Part shown: in pieces, positions 21,573 to 34,328 of the stretch
Layout of the letters: the number at the start of each line of letters is the position of its first letter
Numbering within the stretch: position 1 is the stretch's first letter
Assembly: GCA_028274465.1 (NCBI GenBank)
Contig: CM051455.1
Span: forward strand, 70,166,985-70,230,984
From: Plantago ovata
Lineage: Eukaryota > Streptophyta > Magnoliopsida > Lamiales > Plantaginaceae
Direction of reading: 5' to 3'
DNA length: 64,000 bases
Translations under genes and position numbers: made by a program
The notes under the pieces: generated by a model
The model's database searches: none
What the model saw: the letters and a program-made list of their open reading frames with translations, nothing else
What the model was told of the DNA's origin: nothing

Positions 21573-23790
21573 ACACGTCGAGTTTAGACGGGGAATAATA
21601 GTGTCACAAATTATTAAATGAAAGTAAACTAAATGAACACCGATATTTATTTTTTATTGATAGATAAATTTGTAGAATGGTTTCATCAATGTGATCATTA
21701 TATATTCTAATTTATTGTGAATTAGTCCAGTAGAACATATTTATGGTCTAAACTATTGTGGAATAAACCTGTCAAATACGGTTAATGTCCTAAATTATTG
21801 CAAAATAAACCCGTCGAACACAATTAGTGTTCTAAAATAGACCCGTCGAACATATTCATTGTTATAAAGTATCGCGGAACAGACCCACTGAATACAGACA
21901 TTGGAATAGACCCGTCGAAATTCAACGGGAAATAGTAAATTCACAAATAATTTAATGAAAGTCAATTAAAAGGAAAAACAATGATCTTTCTATTTATCAT
22001 TATTGATATATAACTCCTGAAATAGTCCCATAAAATTTTATCATTATATAAATTATATAAGTAAAAATAATGTGATCATTTATATTCTAAATTATTGAGA
22101 AAAAGATTTTTCGAACACAGTTTGGACGTTCAATGCAAAATGGACTCATAGAACACTAATTATTCTGAACTATTGTGAAATAGACCCGTTGAGAACAGGT
22201 AGTCTTCTAAAGTATTTGAGGAATAGGCACGTCGAAAACACAGTAACATTTTTAATTGTTGCGAAATAGATCTGTCATACATAGTTAATGATCTAAACTA
22301 TTATCAAATACATATACCCGTCGGACATGTTTAGTTTTCTAAAGTATAGAATGCACTCGTCGAACATAGTTATTGTTCAACATATTGCAAAATACACCCT
22401 TTGAACACTAACTGTTTCTGAACTAAGTTCTAATTGTCTCTTAACAGACATACTATAGTCTTTTAAAGTATTTGTGGAATAGAACCGTGAAAAAACACAA
22501 GTTCATATTCTAAACTATTGAGAAATAAACTCGTCGAACACATTTAATGATCTGAACTGTTGTGGAATAGATCTGTCGGACATGGTTAGTATTCTAAACT
22601 ATATCGGAATGCACCCGTCGAATATAGTTAGTATTATAATGTTTAGAATATAACCATAGAATACCAATTGTGCTAAACTATAAATAGACCCGTCTAAAAT
22701 AGGTAGTCTTATATAATATTTTGGTAATAGACCCATCAGAAAAACAAAGTTAGCTTTCTAAACTATAACGCCTAAGATCCGACAAACACAGTTAATGGTC
22801 TAAACTATTGTAAAATAAACTCGTCGGAGTTTTCTAAAGTATAGAAAATGCATCAACGAAAGATATATAGTTAGTGTTCTAAATATTACAGAATAGACAC
22901 CTCTAACATAAAATTTTCCAGAAATATTTTGTGATAGACACGTCGAAATCATGTAGTCTGTTAAAGTATTCGTGGAATAGACACGAAAAAATAGTTAATG
23001 TTCTAAACTATTGCTTAATAGATCCGTCCAACACATTTAATGATCTAAATTGTTGTGGAATAAATCCATCAAACACGGTTAGTATTCTACATAGCGGAGT
23101 GCACCCGTCGAACATAGTTAGTATCCTAATCTCTAAACTATTGCGTAATAGACCGGTGGAACACTAACTATTTTGAACTACTGTGTAATAGACCAATGGA
23201 GAATAGTACGTGTTCTACACCATAGTTAGTATCCTAATCTCAAGTATTTCAGAATGGACACGTTGATAAAACAGTTAGTACTACGTAGAAACTACAATAG
23301 TACGTGTTCTACACCATTGCAAAATTGACCCGCCGAACATAGTTAATGATAATCTAAACTATTATGGAATAAACCCGTCAGCCATAGGTTGAACCGAGAT
23401 GTTATAGAATGTTGACACGTGGAAATATATTAATTATCGACAAATGTGAATTAGGTATATAGATCTGTCAAACACGTTTGGTGTTATAAAACACTACGGA
23501 ATAGACCCGTTAAACATATTTAGAATTATATATTATTGCGAGATTGACCCGACGAACACATTTAATTTTCTAAAATTGCAGAATAAACCCATCAAACACA
23601 ATTAGTATTCTAAATTAATGCGGAATGGACACATGTAATAAAGTTAGTATTCTAAATTATTGCGAAATAGACCTGTCGAATACAATTGATGTTCTAAATT
23701 ATTGTAGAATCGACCCATTGAACACAACAGATGTTCAAAATTATTGCGGAATAAACATGTCCAATATGATCGTTCATATGTAATATCACA
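21573..23790 (+). repeat. degenerate tandem array, about 42-bp unit
   Basis: Roughly 2.2 kb of diverged units, consensus near GAATAGACCCGTCGAACACA followed by GTTAGTGTTCTAAACTATTG. Measured spacings of the ACCCGTCG core are commonly 41-43 bp. Near the left end a larger block (about 21573-21720) recurs at about 21905-22110, suggesting a higher-order repeat. There is no coding capacity. Confidence 0.85.
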
Positions 23791-24114
23791 ATGAAATATC
23801 ATAATTTATTACTAACACCGGAGTAGCGCGCAATATCTCCCCAAGTATATTAATGTTTCATTTTAAACCGTACTCTAACCCCAATCCATGAAGACATTAT
23901 TCACCCCGATTCAATCGGCTTCCTACGAATCTGGCCACCACGGTTCGTAGCAGCTTCCACTTCAATCTAATCAAGATTTTACTTGACCGTGAAGATGGTG
24001 AATATGTGGGAACGTTTAAAGTATATAGTATTTGTTAGTTTAAAATATGTGTTATTTAATTAAAATTATATTTTATAAACAATACATATCACTTGTAAAT
24101 GACATCATATATAT
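23791..24114. other. spacer, nothing recognised
   Basis: Mixed-composition sequence between the tandem array and the Stowaway-type MITE. No frame or motif is supported. Confidence 0.4.
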
Positions 24115-24116
24115 TA

Positions 24117-24352
24117 CTTCCTCCGTTTCATTAGTTACTTTCTAAGGGGACTATTCATCGCGACCGTTGACCACGTATAAATTTTAAATTAAACTGTATC
24201 AATATAAATTAAAAGTTGATTATGAAAATATACTCCATTCAATTTCATAATATAATTTTATTATATTTTTCTCTAATGTAACTTAGGAGTTATACATGGT
24301 CAAAAGTCACAATGAATAGTCCCATAAGAAGTTATAAATGAAATGGAGTAAG
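24117..24352. mobile_element. Stowaway-like MITE (Tc1/mariner type), 236 bp
   Basis: Flanked by TA on each side (24115-24116, 24353-24354). Imperfect inverted ends are CTTCCTCCGTTTCATTAG and, as complement, CTTACTCCATTTCATTTA, with further internal complementarity (GGGGACTATTCAT against ATGAATAGTCCC). These are typical Stowaway features. Confidence 0.85.
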
Positions 24353-24354
24353 TA

Positions 24355-25072
24355 CATCCTACTCCTTACTCCCGCTGTTCTACAAAATACTAGTACGTGT
24401 CGACACACGCTACGCGTGTGCTATGTTTAATGGATAGATATGTAATGTTCACATATTTATTTTTAACGTAAGCAAATGAAATTTGAAAATAATTAAATAA
24501 ATGAGTAATTAACCAACGGAAGGGTAGCAGGAGAGAATACCTTTTGCAACTGCTTTATCCTTCGATTTCACTTTCTTCTCACCCAACAACACCGATTTTA
24601 TATTATATACACTACACTACTACAGCTGCAGTTTTAATTAAAGAAATATTGTCTTCTCATGTTGTCTCTTAATTTGCTATTGAGGTGTTGCATTTTCATA
24701 GGTGTGATATACCATGAAAGTACATAACTTTTGAGAATATTCTATCCTTTCCTCTGTATGCATACTTGTAGATTAATCATAGTCAACGGTTGACTATATA
24801 TATACTTGGATTAATAATAACTGTGTAATTAATCACCAAGAATTTTTCAAAAACAGTAAACACCATTAGTATGAAAAACAGTGAACTTATCATATACTGT
24901 AGTAGTCACTTAGCATATAGATATTTATCAAATGTACTTTTTACACGTTACAAATATGAAACTGTAATAGCACTTGAAAACTGAATCCAATCAGAGACCC
25001 AATTTGTTTTATGTTTGACTAAGAAAATGCAAAACTAAACACTCGTCTTTCATCTTTCATGCAATTGCATAG
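24355..25072. other. spacer upstream of ARF fragment
   Basis: AT-rich, with no recognised exon. If the ARF copy once had earlier exons they are not visible here. Confidence 0.4.
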
Positions 25073-25401
25073 TTCCAGACCAGGAGGCTTTACTTGTGTC
25101 TGATATTGGACTTAAGAGCCACAGGCAACCAGCTGAGTTCTTCTGCAAAACTCTTACAGCAAGTGATACCAGTACTCACGGTGTGTTTTCTTTTCCCAGT
25201 AGAGCTGCTTTGAAGATCTTTCCACCTCTGGTAAACGAATAATAGTTCCATTTAGTTTATAGAAATTGACGAGATGAGTATCTTTAAATTCTCCTTACCA
25301 GATAACTATTTTTTAGGATTTTTCAATGCAACCTCCAGCTCAGGAGTTGACAGCTAAAGATCTGCATGATCAAACATGGACATTCAGACATATTTACAGA
25401 G
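25073..25401 (+). pseudogene. auxin response factor (ARF7/19-type) B3-domain fragment
   Basis: Two exon pieces (25073-25230 and 25317-25401) with a GT-AG intron encode [20 protein letters not shown] and ASDTSTHG, then [20 protein letters not shown] and TFRHIYRG. This is the start of the B3 DNA-binding domain of an ARF, with wording closest to ARF7/ARF19, transcriptional activators of auxin-responsive genes in the nucleus. The segment after STHG reads [11 protein letters not shown] where the family is strongly conserved as GFSVPRRAAEK, so DNA-contact residues are lost. The following exon (GQPKRHLLTTGW in ARFs) was not found, nor any upstream exon. It is a decayed fragment, perhaps left by duplication or transposon capture. 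Confidence 0.85.
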
Positions 25402-28342
25402 GTACACCAACACTCCAAACATCAGCCTCAGTACTATAAGCTCTATGTAAGACTTTTCAGGTGCCACGTAATATGCACTCCTGACAATGTCATTTAGCTT
25501 TTCATTTGCATAACAACATAATACCGACTTCTTCCCCACCAGTTCTGGAAGAAATAGTATTAAACATGATCCATTTGTTTCTCTAGAAAAGTAAGAATAA
25601 ATTATCTCAAGCTTTGGTTGAATTTTTTTTAATACGGGAGGAATGGAATAAAGTTCAAATCAAAACTGGGAGTTTGCAAAAGTTCTCTATTTTGCCCGAC
25701 AAGGTTCTGACTTCCCGGACATAGAAGGAAAAACAGGGTTAGATACTGCACTTTAATATGCATTTACTTCCTGAAAATTACAGCAGAAAATGGAATGAAA
25801 AGAATAGTTTGCTAGATTAGAAATCAAAACTTGTGTTACTAAGTCTCTGCACCCAAGTCCTATGATAATGGACCAAACCATGACAGAGGTCCACCAGCTT
25901 CATGTCCTATGGCAGTTAATAACCCATTGAAGATTATCTATGCGCTAGGCCTTTTCTTATTGGGATTTGACAAAAGACTTGTGCACATGAATGGATCATA
26001 ACCACAAGTTAAAATGAAAGAGTCAATAACACTATCTTTGTGGAGATAATTGATGTGATGCAACTTACATTGGTCAAGGCTCAAACATAGGTCAAACTAA
26101 ATTAGAACACTTGGAAATCTATACAGTAACACAATTTCAAGGAGATACAAAAATGCGCTCCAAAATTCAAATGCAATACGAATTGGCGGGGCATCTAAGG
26201 ATCATTGAACTAAATAACCCAAATACATGGTCCCTAAAACAACAAGACAAAAAAACTCCCCCGTCTTCAGATAAAAAAAATGTACTAATGTATACCACAT
26301 ACGAAAGCCATCTATAAACAACCACATTCAAAATCAATAATGCACAACCACAAACTTATATTACCCCAATAACGTCACTGTGCATGTGCATATTTAGTAT
26401 ATCCAAGTAGAGACTCTCAGCCACAACCATAAAAGATACTATCTTTTATCAATTTGAAGTACACAATTCAGGCTAACCAATACTGCAAGCGGGATAAAAG
26501 TACCACACATAAATTAGAAAAACTTATTGTTGGGATGGGACATTCTGGATATAAATTGCACAGTTGGAGGATTATTTGTGCTCCGTGAATTGAAGTGGCA
26601 ACTTAAATGTTCCTACAAACAAGTAGTATCATAAGCATTGAAATTTTTTAGAGCTTCTGAATCTGTTGTCTTTTTCACATTCTCTACTAAAGGAAATGCA
26701 ATGAATAAATTTGTGTTCAGTTAATTCCACATCATATATTTTTATTCTCCTCCACCGAATGTGTGTATGTCCAACCATAACACAACAAAAACGGGAAAAT
26801 GAGCAAACATGGACACAAACCTAAAAACCATGTTGTAATACTTGAGAGGAAGAAGATGTAACATTGATAAAGGTCACTAATGTCTAGATACTGAAAACTA
26901 ATTTCATAACAATCACTTATCCATTAACATATTCAAATCAAAACATCAATTAGAGATAAGAATCTCCTCACCTCCATGTTTTCTCCTCTCCCAGGATAGG
27001 TTATCGTATGGATTTACCATGTGTATGTAGTAGCTTGTCTTTCGAGCCTTTCAACTTTGTTTCTAGATAATAGAGATTACCAGTAGCGCAAACAGTTCTC
27101 CAAGTTTTTCGTGTTCACTCTGCATACCAAAAAAAAAAAAGAAAAAAGAAGGCCTTGGTCAGACACATAAAAAGATGTAACAAATGATCCAACTAGCCAT
27201 CGAAGTTACAGATACAGAAGTATACAACCTGAAAGCCCTGAACCATGCTTGCAGTATATATGCATAAGCTTCATAATCAAATCACCGGTGTGAAAGTGCA
27301 AAGAAATGCATATTGAGAGCACAATAAACTAAACCAAAGCTACAGGCAATTTCACACCTCACTCAAAGCTTCTACTTTTGCTAAATTGCGAGCACAAATA
27401 TTTCTATGTTTTACACCAGTTTCGCCTCCTTTAGGAGATTCTAACACTTTAAATCCAACCAAAAGAAAGTAGTACAAGTAACTTATAACTAATGGATTTT
27501 GTCTAAAGTCCAAACAAATAAATGAAAACCTGTAAGCTGGATAAGCACAATGCACATACCAAATAGATTATCTTGAACTCACATATTGAAAACTTTCATA
27601 CATGAATAGTGTTTGTTACATAAAGAACATGGCCATCACAAAAAGTTCTCTCACCGTCCTATAGCCTTCGTAAATGATAATCAAAATCTAGACTAAAAAT
27701 TAACTAACCTGAACAGGAATGTAAGCAAAATCAAAAATCGCAAAACCAAAAAGATTCTTTCTTTCTTGTTACCTTTATCCAGTAGAGCAGCAAAAAATAC
27801 ATACTATTATGCATAAAAATTGAATCTTTTGAAATTCCCTTTTCCAAATTACATTATTGCAGCAAGATTATACACTCATCTCACAGTTACATCAAGAAAG
27901 AAACATTGAACTGATGAATACAGACCAAACTGGAACCAAAAACAAATAAATAAGCACTTTACCAGTTATGTCTTCTTCTTCTTCCGACGATGTCAGCTGA
28001 ATAGAGAAAGATTTGTACCTTCCCCAGTTGTGGGGAATAAGAATTTAGGAAAGAGTCAAAGAAGAGCACGGTGCATTACCTTTCACAATGACGGTGGTTG
28101 TGAAAGAAAAACCCAAACCACGCAATTCTGTAAACTCCCAACCAAGTATTTCATGATTTGGGAAAAGACGAACCGAGATGATGAAGATAAGAAATCGAGT
28201 TGAGCCCATGGTTGAGTAAAAAGAGAATTGAGAGGAATGAATGGAGAGAGATGAAAGAAGAAAGAAATGAATCGACAGAGAACAAGAAAGAGAAGCGGCT
28301 GGCTAAATTGGGGAAATAAACAGCAACATACAAAATACATAC
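25402..28342. other. long non-coding stretch, no gene recognised
   Basis: Nearly 3 kb of moderately AT-rich unique-looking sequence. Open frames are short with no family resemblance. It may include introns or exons of a minus-strand transcript starting near 28490, but none can be defined. No clear transposon ends were seen. Confidence 0.4.
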
Positions 28343-28490
28343 CTGAGGGTGAAGATTGGAACCTCCTGCCGGCGAGATGAGAACGGAGAGTTGATAGGGT
28401 TGGGGAAGAAAGAGAGATTGAAATTGGGGAGAAATTACAGATAGATAAAGAGATGAAGATAAAAGGGGAAAGTGAATGCGGCTAATACTA
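28343..28490 (-). other. possible 5' untranslated exon of a minus-strand transcript
   Basis: The minus strand shows TATATAATA at 28516-28524, then about 30 bp later a pyrimidine-rich leader (TTCACTTTCCCC, TCTTCATCTC, CTCTCTTTCTTCC) ending ACCCTCAG|GTATGT at 28342/28343, a textbook plant donor site. This resembles a first 5' UTR exon. No coding exon was found to the left, so it could be a non-coding RNA or the remains of a gene. Confidence 0.35.
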
Positions 28491-29108
28491 ATAAATTGAA
28501 GTCGCGTAGCCTGTTATTATATACTGATAATTATTCACTTCAATTTTAGGTTGGTCGGTAAATTACTTATTATAACTCTTTTATTTTTACTCCAACTAAC
28601 TTAAATTATCTTTTATTTAAATCATTCTTAAGAAAATTACAACTTTATATTTTTAATATTATCTCATTATTATCTCTTGATCTTTTTTAAATGCTACCCT
28701 AAATAGTAACCAAGTAATGTTTTCTGCGATTGAAATAGTACAGAGCATTTCCCGATGGAGTAAACAATAATTTCTTATGGTTCTCTTCGTCAATACAAAT
28801 AAGACATCACTTTATTAAATGAAATGACATTTTACATCTCAAAAATATCAGCCGAACAAATCGTTGGAATTCTATCAATATAACTAAAAAATGCTTTCTC
28901 GCCAACAACAGAGATTCTAGAATAGCCTTTCGTTCCCCATGTAGTAGTATACCCATATATCCGCTGCAACTTCATTGCGTTGTTTCAGTCTCAGATATTA
29001 CTTATGGTTCTATCCTTTTTCTTAGCAACTCGCTTCCTTGGTTTCATGTGATTATATAGAGCACAAGCAATCTGCTAACCCATGGAATACATCTCTGATG
29101 ATTATAAC
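28491..29108. other. spacer, nothing recognised
   Basis: AT-rich, with the presumed promoter of the minus-strand exon at its left edge. No coding frame is supported. Confidence 0.4.
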
Positions 29109-29181
29109 TGTTAGACAAAATAATATTAATCCAAAGATATAACTAAAATAACAATACAAAAATAGAAACAGATTTAATCAA
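29109..29181 (-). repeat. possible LTR end of the Tork-like element, left of CACTA
   Basis: TGTTAGAC at 29109 could be one terminus of an LTR whose other terminus, CCAACA at 43467-43472, lies beyond the CACTA insertion. This would make the CACTA element an insertion into the 3' LTR of the old minus-strand copia element. There is no second LTR to compare with, so this is tentative. Confidence 0.35.
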
Positions 29182-29520
29182 CACTACAAGAAATACAGCT
29201 TTTAGCGACGGATCAATAGATACGGATGGCATCCGTCGCTAAATAGCGACGGATCGCTACTCGTAGCGACGGATGAGGACGAACTGCGCTCTAAGCTCAG
29301 TTCGTCCTTTGGAACACCCAATCCGGCTTGCATTTAGCGACGGATTAGTTTTATCCGTCGCTAAATTGGCGACGGATATAACTGTCCATCGCTATTGGAG
29401 TTGACCAATATAAAAATAAAAGGGAAAGAAATTGGATAATCAACTTATAGTGACAGATAAGGTCATCCATCACTAACTAGCGACGGATAATATCATCCGT
29501 CACTATGTTCTGTATACAGA
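29182..29520. repeat. 5' CACTA terminal and subterminal repeats
   Basis: About ten copies or partial copies of TAGCGACGGAT and ATCCGTCGCTA in both orientations, several as hairpins (for example the pair around 29215-29245). In En/Spm such motifs bind the element's own regulatory protein. Confidence 0.9.
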
Positions 29521-30045
29521 TCGCGATCGTCTTCTTCCTCCCCCATTTCTTCTCTGCCTCTCTTCTCTTCTCAACCCGCGAAAATAAATTTTTTTGAATC
29601 TTGAGCATTACTCATCCAAATCGAGCAATCTTGGAGTATATTCTAAGCTAGTGGAGCAAGGAACAAGATTGGGCATTCAATTTCATTACCTATGGACCAT
29701 TTGTTCCAAAATTGAAGGTAATTTGCATAAACCCTAACTTTGAAATATTTGGGAATTCGTTGATTTTCGATGTGTTTGAGCAAATTCATGTTTATGTTTA
29801 GTTCCTACTAGGTTGTTTAACAAGTATTGAGTAGTATATTATCCTTGGACTTGATAATTTGATAGATTTATGGTGAAATTGAATTCTTGGTGATATTGAG
29901 TATTGAGTATGGATGGTAAATGTTGAAATTGAGTATTGACTATATGATGTATGGATGCTAAATGTTGATATTGAGTATTGACTCCATGTTGTAATTAATA
30001 TTATTTTGTTTAGATTGGTATTTTTATATATAGGTAGTTTATCCG

Positions 30046-33013
30046 ATGGATCGTTCTTGGATGTACAACCTTGTTGCTAATGGATTCATCCTTCCTAGTT
30101 TTGAGGAAGGCGTACGAGCCTTCATTGAATTTGCATTGGCACATCCCAATTGTGTGAGCAAAGGGTCTATAAAGTGCCCTTGCAATGCCAAAACATGTAG
30201 GAATTTCAACTATTTGCCTCCTGCAACGGTAGTTGAACACTTGAGACGGAATGGATTTGTTCATGGATATGCTATATGGGATTGTCATGGTGAGAAACTA
30301 CCACTACGTCCCTTTCCAATAGACCCACAGATGATGTAGAGGAGACAAAGGAGGGGAAGTGCCTCTGACCCCGTCCAAGTTCTCAATTGTTTCCCCGACT
30401 TCGTAATGCTTCTGATGGTGAGCGGATGGAAGAGATGGTGCATAATCTAGCTGGTCCAGCTTTTGCTCCTAATGATGTAGAGGAGCCACCAAATGCAGAG
30501 GACCAGAAATTCTTTGACATGTTGGAAGCTGCGAAGAAACCCATATGGGAAGGATACCCTACACACATGGAGATGTCTTTGTTGTCTAGGCTGATGGCTA
30601 ACAAGGCATTGTGTGGAGGCCAGTCTCAGGAGGCCTTCAGTGCAAATGTTCAGTTGCTATCCGAGTGTTGTCCTCAACCCAATCTAGTGCCTAAGGACTA
30701 TTACCAAGCTCAGAAGAAGATGAGAGCTATGGGGTTGCCTATGGAGAAGATAGATTGTTGTGAGAAGATGTGCATGATTTATTGGGGGGGGGACAAAGAT
30801 CTACTTGAGTGCAAGTTCTGTGGTCATGCAAGATATAGTCGCTACAAAGAGGGGGCATCAAACAAACGACATAAGAAGAATCTATCTTTCAAGAAGATGT
30901 GGTACTTTCCCCTAGCACCTCGGTTGAAGAGGTTGTATGCATCCATCACAACGGCCGATAAAATGCGGTGGCACAGTGAAAGAGTGGCTCCAAAGGATCC
31001 TAAGCTAATGGAGCACCCAGCAGACACACCAGCATGGAAAGAGTTTGACAAGCTTTATGCAGATTTTGCAGCCGAGCCTAGGAATGTACGACTCGGGCTT
31101 TGTACAGATGGGTTTAACCCGTTCGGTAGTGAACGGAGGTACTCGTGTTGGCCAATGATGCTAACCCCGTACAATCTTCCCCTGGTGACTACATGAAGTC
31201 ACCATTCATGTTCTTGACTGTGTTGGTGCCTGGGCCAGATGATCCTGGTGTGAAGTTGCTCGAGTTGTGGGAGAAGGGCATCCCTGCATATGATGTCTCG
31301 AAGAAGAAGAACTTCACCTTGAGAGCAGCACTTCTATGGACAGTCTTTGATTTTCCAGCATACTCTATGCTTTCTGGTTTGAAGACATCAGGGAGACTTG
31401 CTTGTCCCCATTTTTTAGATGATACTCATGCTTTTAGATTGACTGTGAGTGCGAAAGAGAGTTGGTTTGATTGTCATCGGAGGTTTCCAGAGCCTGACCA
31501 TCCTTTCCGAAGGAACACTACTCAATTCAAGAAAGGGGTGGTTGTAGAGAAAGGGCCCCCGAAGTATCTAACTGGCAAAGAGATCGTAACAATTATTGAT
31601 GAGTTGGGTCTGAAGAAAGTGACTGAGTTAGGGTGGGAGAAGCATAACAATAAGATCAGCGAGACTTGTGGATGGAAGAAGAGAAGCATCTCTTGGGACT
31701 TGTCGTATTGGAGCAGTCTTCTCATACGACACAACTTGGATTTTATGCATGTTGAGAAGAACGTGTTCGGCAACACCTTCAACACCATTTGCAACATCCT
31801 TGGTAAGACAAAGGATACGGAGAAGTCTAGGCAGGAACTAAATACATGATGTAAGAGGCCGGACATGGCAAAGAAGAGTGCTGATGGAAAGTGGCCAATG
31901 GCATGCTATGCCATTGACAAGGATACTAAGGCCCGACTCTTTGATTGGGTGAAGACAATCAAGTTCCCCGATGGCTATGCATCAAAGTTGGGTACTCGTG
32001 TGGATACCAACAAGACGAATATGTATGGGATGAAAATCCATGATTGTCATGTGTTCATGGAGAGACTACTCCCGGTTGCAATCCGAGAGTTGTTACCTAA
32101 GCTAGCTGTTCGGAGCGCTTTCACTGACTTGAGTTTATTATTCAAGAATATAAGAACAAGGGCCGTGCACGAGGATGTGTTGCTTCGTCTTGAGAAGGAC
32201 ATACCCGTGATTCTGTGCAAGCTTGAGCGTTTCTTACCACCTAGCTGGTTTGATTCTATGGAGCACTTACCTATTCATCTCCCATTCGAGGTGAGGCTTG
32301 CTGGCCCAGTACAGTATCGATGGATGTATCCATTTGAGAGGTCAGTAATGTACAAGATTTAAGTACACGTATTTGATACCTTATATAGATATGCATGCAA
32401 GTCTAACAATTACATGTGTCACAGGTACTTGGGTAAGCTGAAGAGATTTGTGAAGAACAAAGCGCAGCCTGACGGATCGATTGCAAATGCTTACTTACGA
32501 GAGGAAACTGCAACCTTTTGCTCCTACTACTTCCAGGACGACATCCAGACAAAGGCTAATAAGTCTGCTCGCAATGCAACACCTTTGTGGTGCAAGAGGA
32601 TCATGATGTTGCTCCTTCCATCTTTAGGGTGTCAGGGAGCCCTTTGGGTGAGGAAAAGAGTGAATGGTTGAGTGATAAAGAGCTTAAGGCAGCTCATCAC
32701 TATGTCCTCAAGAACTGTAAAGAGGTCAGGCCATTCGACATAATATTCAATACGTAAGTACCTTTCTCCTTTCACTTTGTAAATACTATCTCCATTGGAC
32801 ACCCACTAAATGATACCTTCTGATCATTACTTAATTTTCCGCACTGCTTTCAAAGAGCGTTGTCTGCGAGAGGATCCACTCATGGCAGATGACACCATTG
32901 AGTATGACCGTACCATGAGGTTGGAAGCTGAATTTGCAGATTGGTTCAAGGCCTATGTCAGAAATGAAGAGAACAGGGTTGATGATCCATATCTCCATGC
33001 CCTTGCCGATGGG
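30046..33013 (+). pseudogene. CACTA transposase (TNP2-like), 5' portion
   Basis: A probable 5' UTR intron (29718-30033) precedes the ATG at 30046. Segment 30046-30339 is the transposase-associated domain (MDRSWMYN, CPCNAKTCRN, VVEHLRRNGF). Then 30387-31849 is the Transposase_21 core (CKFCGHARY, WYFPLAPRLKRLY, GLCTDGFNPFG, MLTPYNLP, VLVPGPDDPG) and 31865-32754 the DUF4218 part (GMKIHDCHVFMERLLP, WMYPFER), with introns at 32341-32424 and after 32754. Frame damage is seen near 30335, 30380, 31180 and 32575, with a TGA at 31847-31849. The last exon stops at ADG, where the LTR element is inserted. Confidence 0.88.
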
Positions 33014-34264
33014 TGATGAATGTGTATTTTACACTTTCATTCGAGTCTTTTTCACCTCATTTAGCTATCCTCTATGTTAATTTAGCTATATTTTAGTACA
33101 TTTTATTAGAATAGTGTCACGTTTCCCTTTAGATTTTATTTTACAGGTTTTGGTTGAAATTCGGAGATTTACGGGCAATTATATTGAAGTTTACAAGGAA
33201 TTGGTGTTCCAGAAGCCTATTTGGAGTATCTGAAGGTTTCCGGATAGGATTTGGAGTCTAGGGGCCGAATCTGGAGGTTAGAAGGCCATTAGAAGTCTGA
33301 AACCGAGTCCGAAAAGGTGAAGAAATCCAAATCCGCGTCGAAAAACGCGGAAATTCCGCGAAAAACTGGGGGGCGAACCGCCCCAGAGTATTTTCGGGCC
33401 TATATATAGTTGCGAGTTTTCTCTCCGAAATTCATATCTTTCCAAGGCTTCTTTCTCACCTCTCTCTATAGTTTTAGGTAGGAACTTCCCGGGGCCTGTC
33501 CTGGGAGTTCCGTAGCTTAGGGGATACTTTTTCATAGCAGATTGGAGCGCGTAGGATCACAATCATCCGGAGATTGACAACCTTCGGTAACTTTGTATCT
33601 TACAACTTTTATCTACTTATTTTATATATTCTTTCAATATGTTTTCTTCTATGATTGCTATTGATTGCATGCACATTATGAGTAGCTAAATTTATCGTTG
33701 GTGGTAGTATGTGAATTCTTAGCGAGGGAAGATAATCATGCTAATGGCTATATCGCGCATTATACTCCGTGTCATTGCTTTATTTCGTTGATGAGTTGAA
33801 CACCAAAATTCTCGTATGTTGTATTGATCATTATGCACACTAGGACACTTGTCGGCCAATCAGACTTAATTATCTTCGTAGTGTTGAATGATTACGGAAC
33901 ACAATAGGACGTTAGTTGTTGACAGGTCAGACCCATACTATCTTCGTAGTGCACAATACTTACAACAGGACCCTAGATTCATTCAAAGATCTCTATGCAA
34001 GACCGAGGAATTTATGCATGATTATCGACCCATTATGTTAAGAAGGACCATACTATCACCAACCTCCATTATCTGCTTGAAAACCCCCTATCGCTTTTTA
34101 TCTGCTGTTTTATATTTTCTTGTTAAATAGATAAAGCTAGTTATAGTTCTGAGAGAACGACACTCGAGTCATTCTGCTGCTACACTACAGTTTTCGTTGT
34201 AGTTGTGGATTGCCTTTGGCTAAATTACAAATATTATTTGATTGAACCCTGACAACGTTCATCA
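33014..34264 (+). repeat. 5' LTR of the gag-pro element
   Basis: Starts TGATGAATGTGTATTTTAC and ends ACAACGTTCATCA. It contains TATATATAG at about 33411-33419, followed by a CT-rich stretch that fits a transcription start, and one copy of the hairpin GGGGCGAACCGCCCC (33370-33384). Confidence 0.95.
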
Positions 34265-34328
34265 AATTGCTGAGATCGATAGAGTCTACCACCAAAGAAG
34301 GCGACTCCTTTTCAAGGAAATCGACGGA

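Noticed and set aside
21573-23790. CRISPR-like array
   Set aside because: Units are diverged direct tandem repeats without unique spacers, in plant DNA.
28083-28340. 85-codon minus-strand frame next to the candidate 5' exon
   Set aside because: It begins inside the presumed intron, is a low-complexity Phe/Leu/Ser stretch and matches no family I know.
34242-34328. Gag start inside the LTR
   Set aside because: The first codons overlap the LTR end (34264); the Athila-like start MAEARPL at 34329 is preferred.
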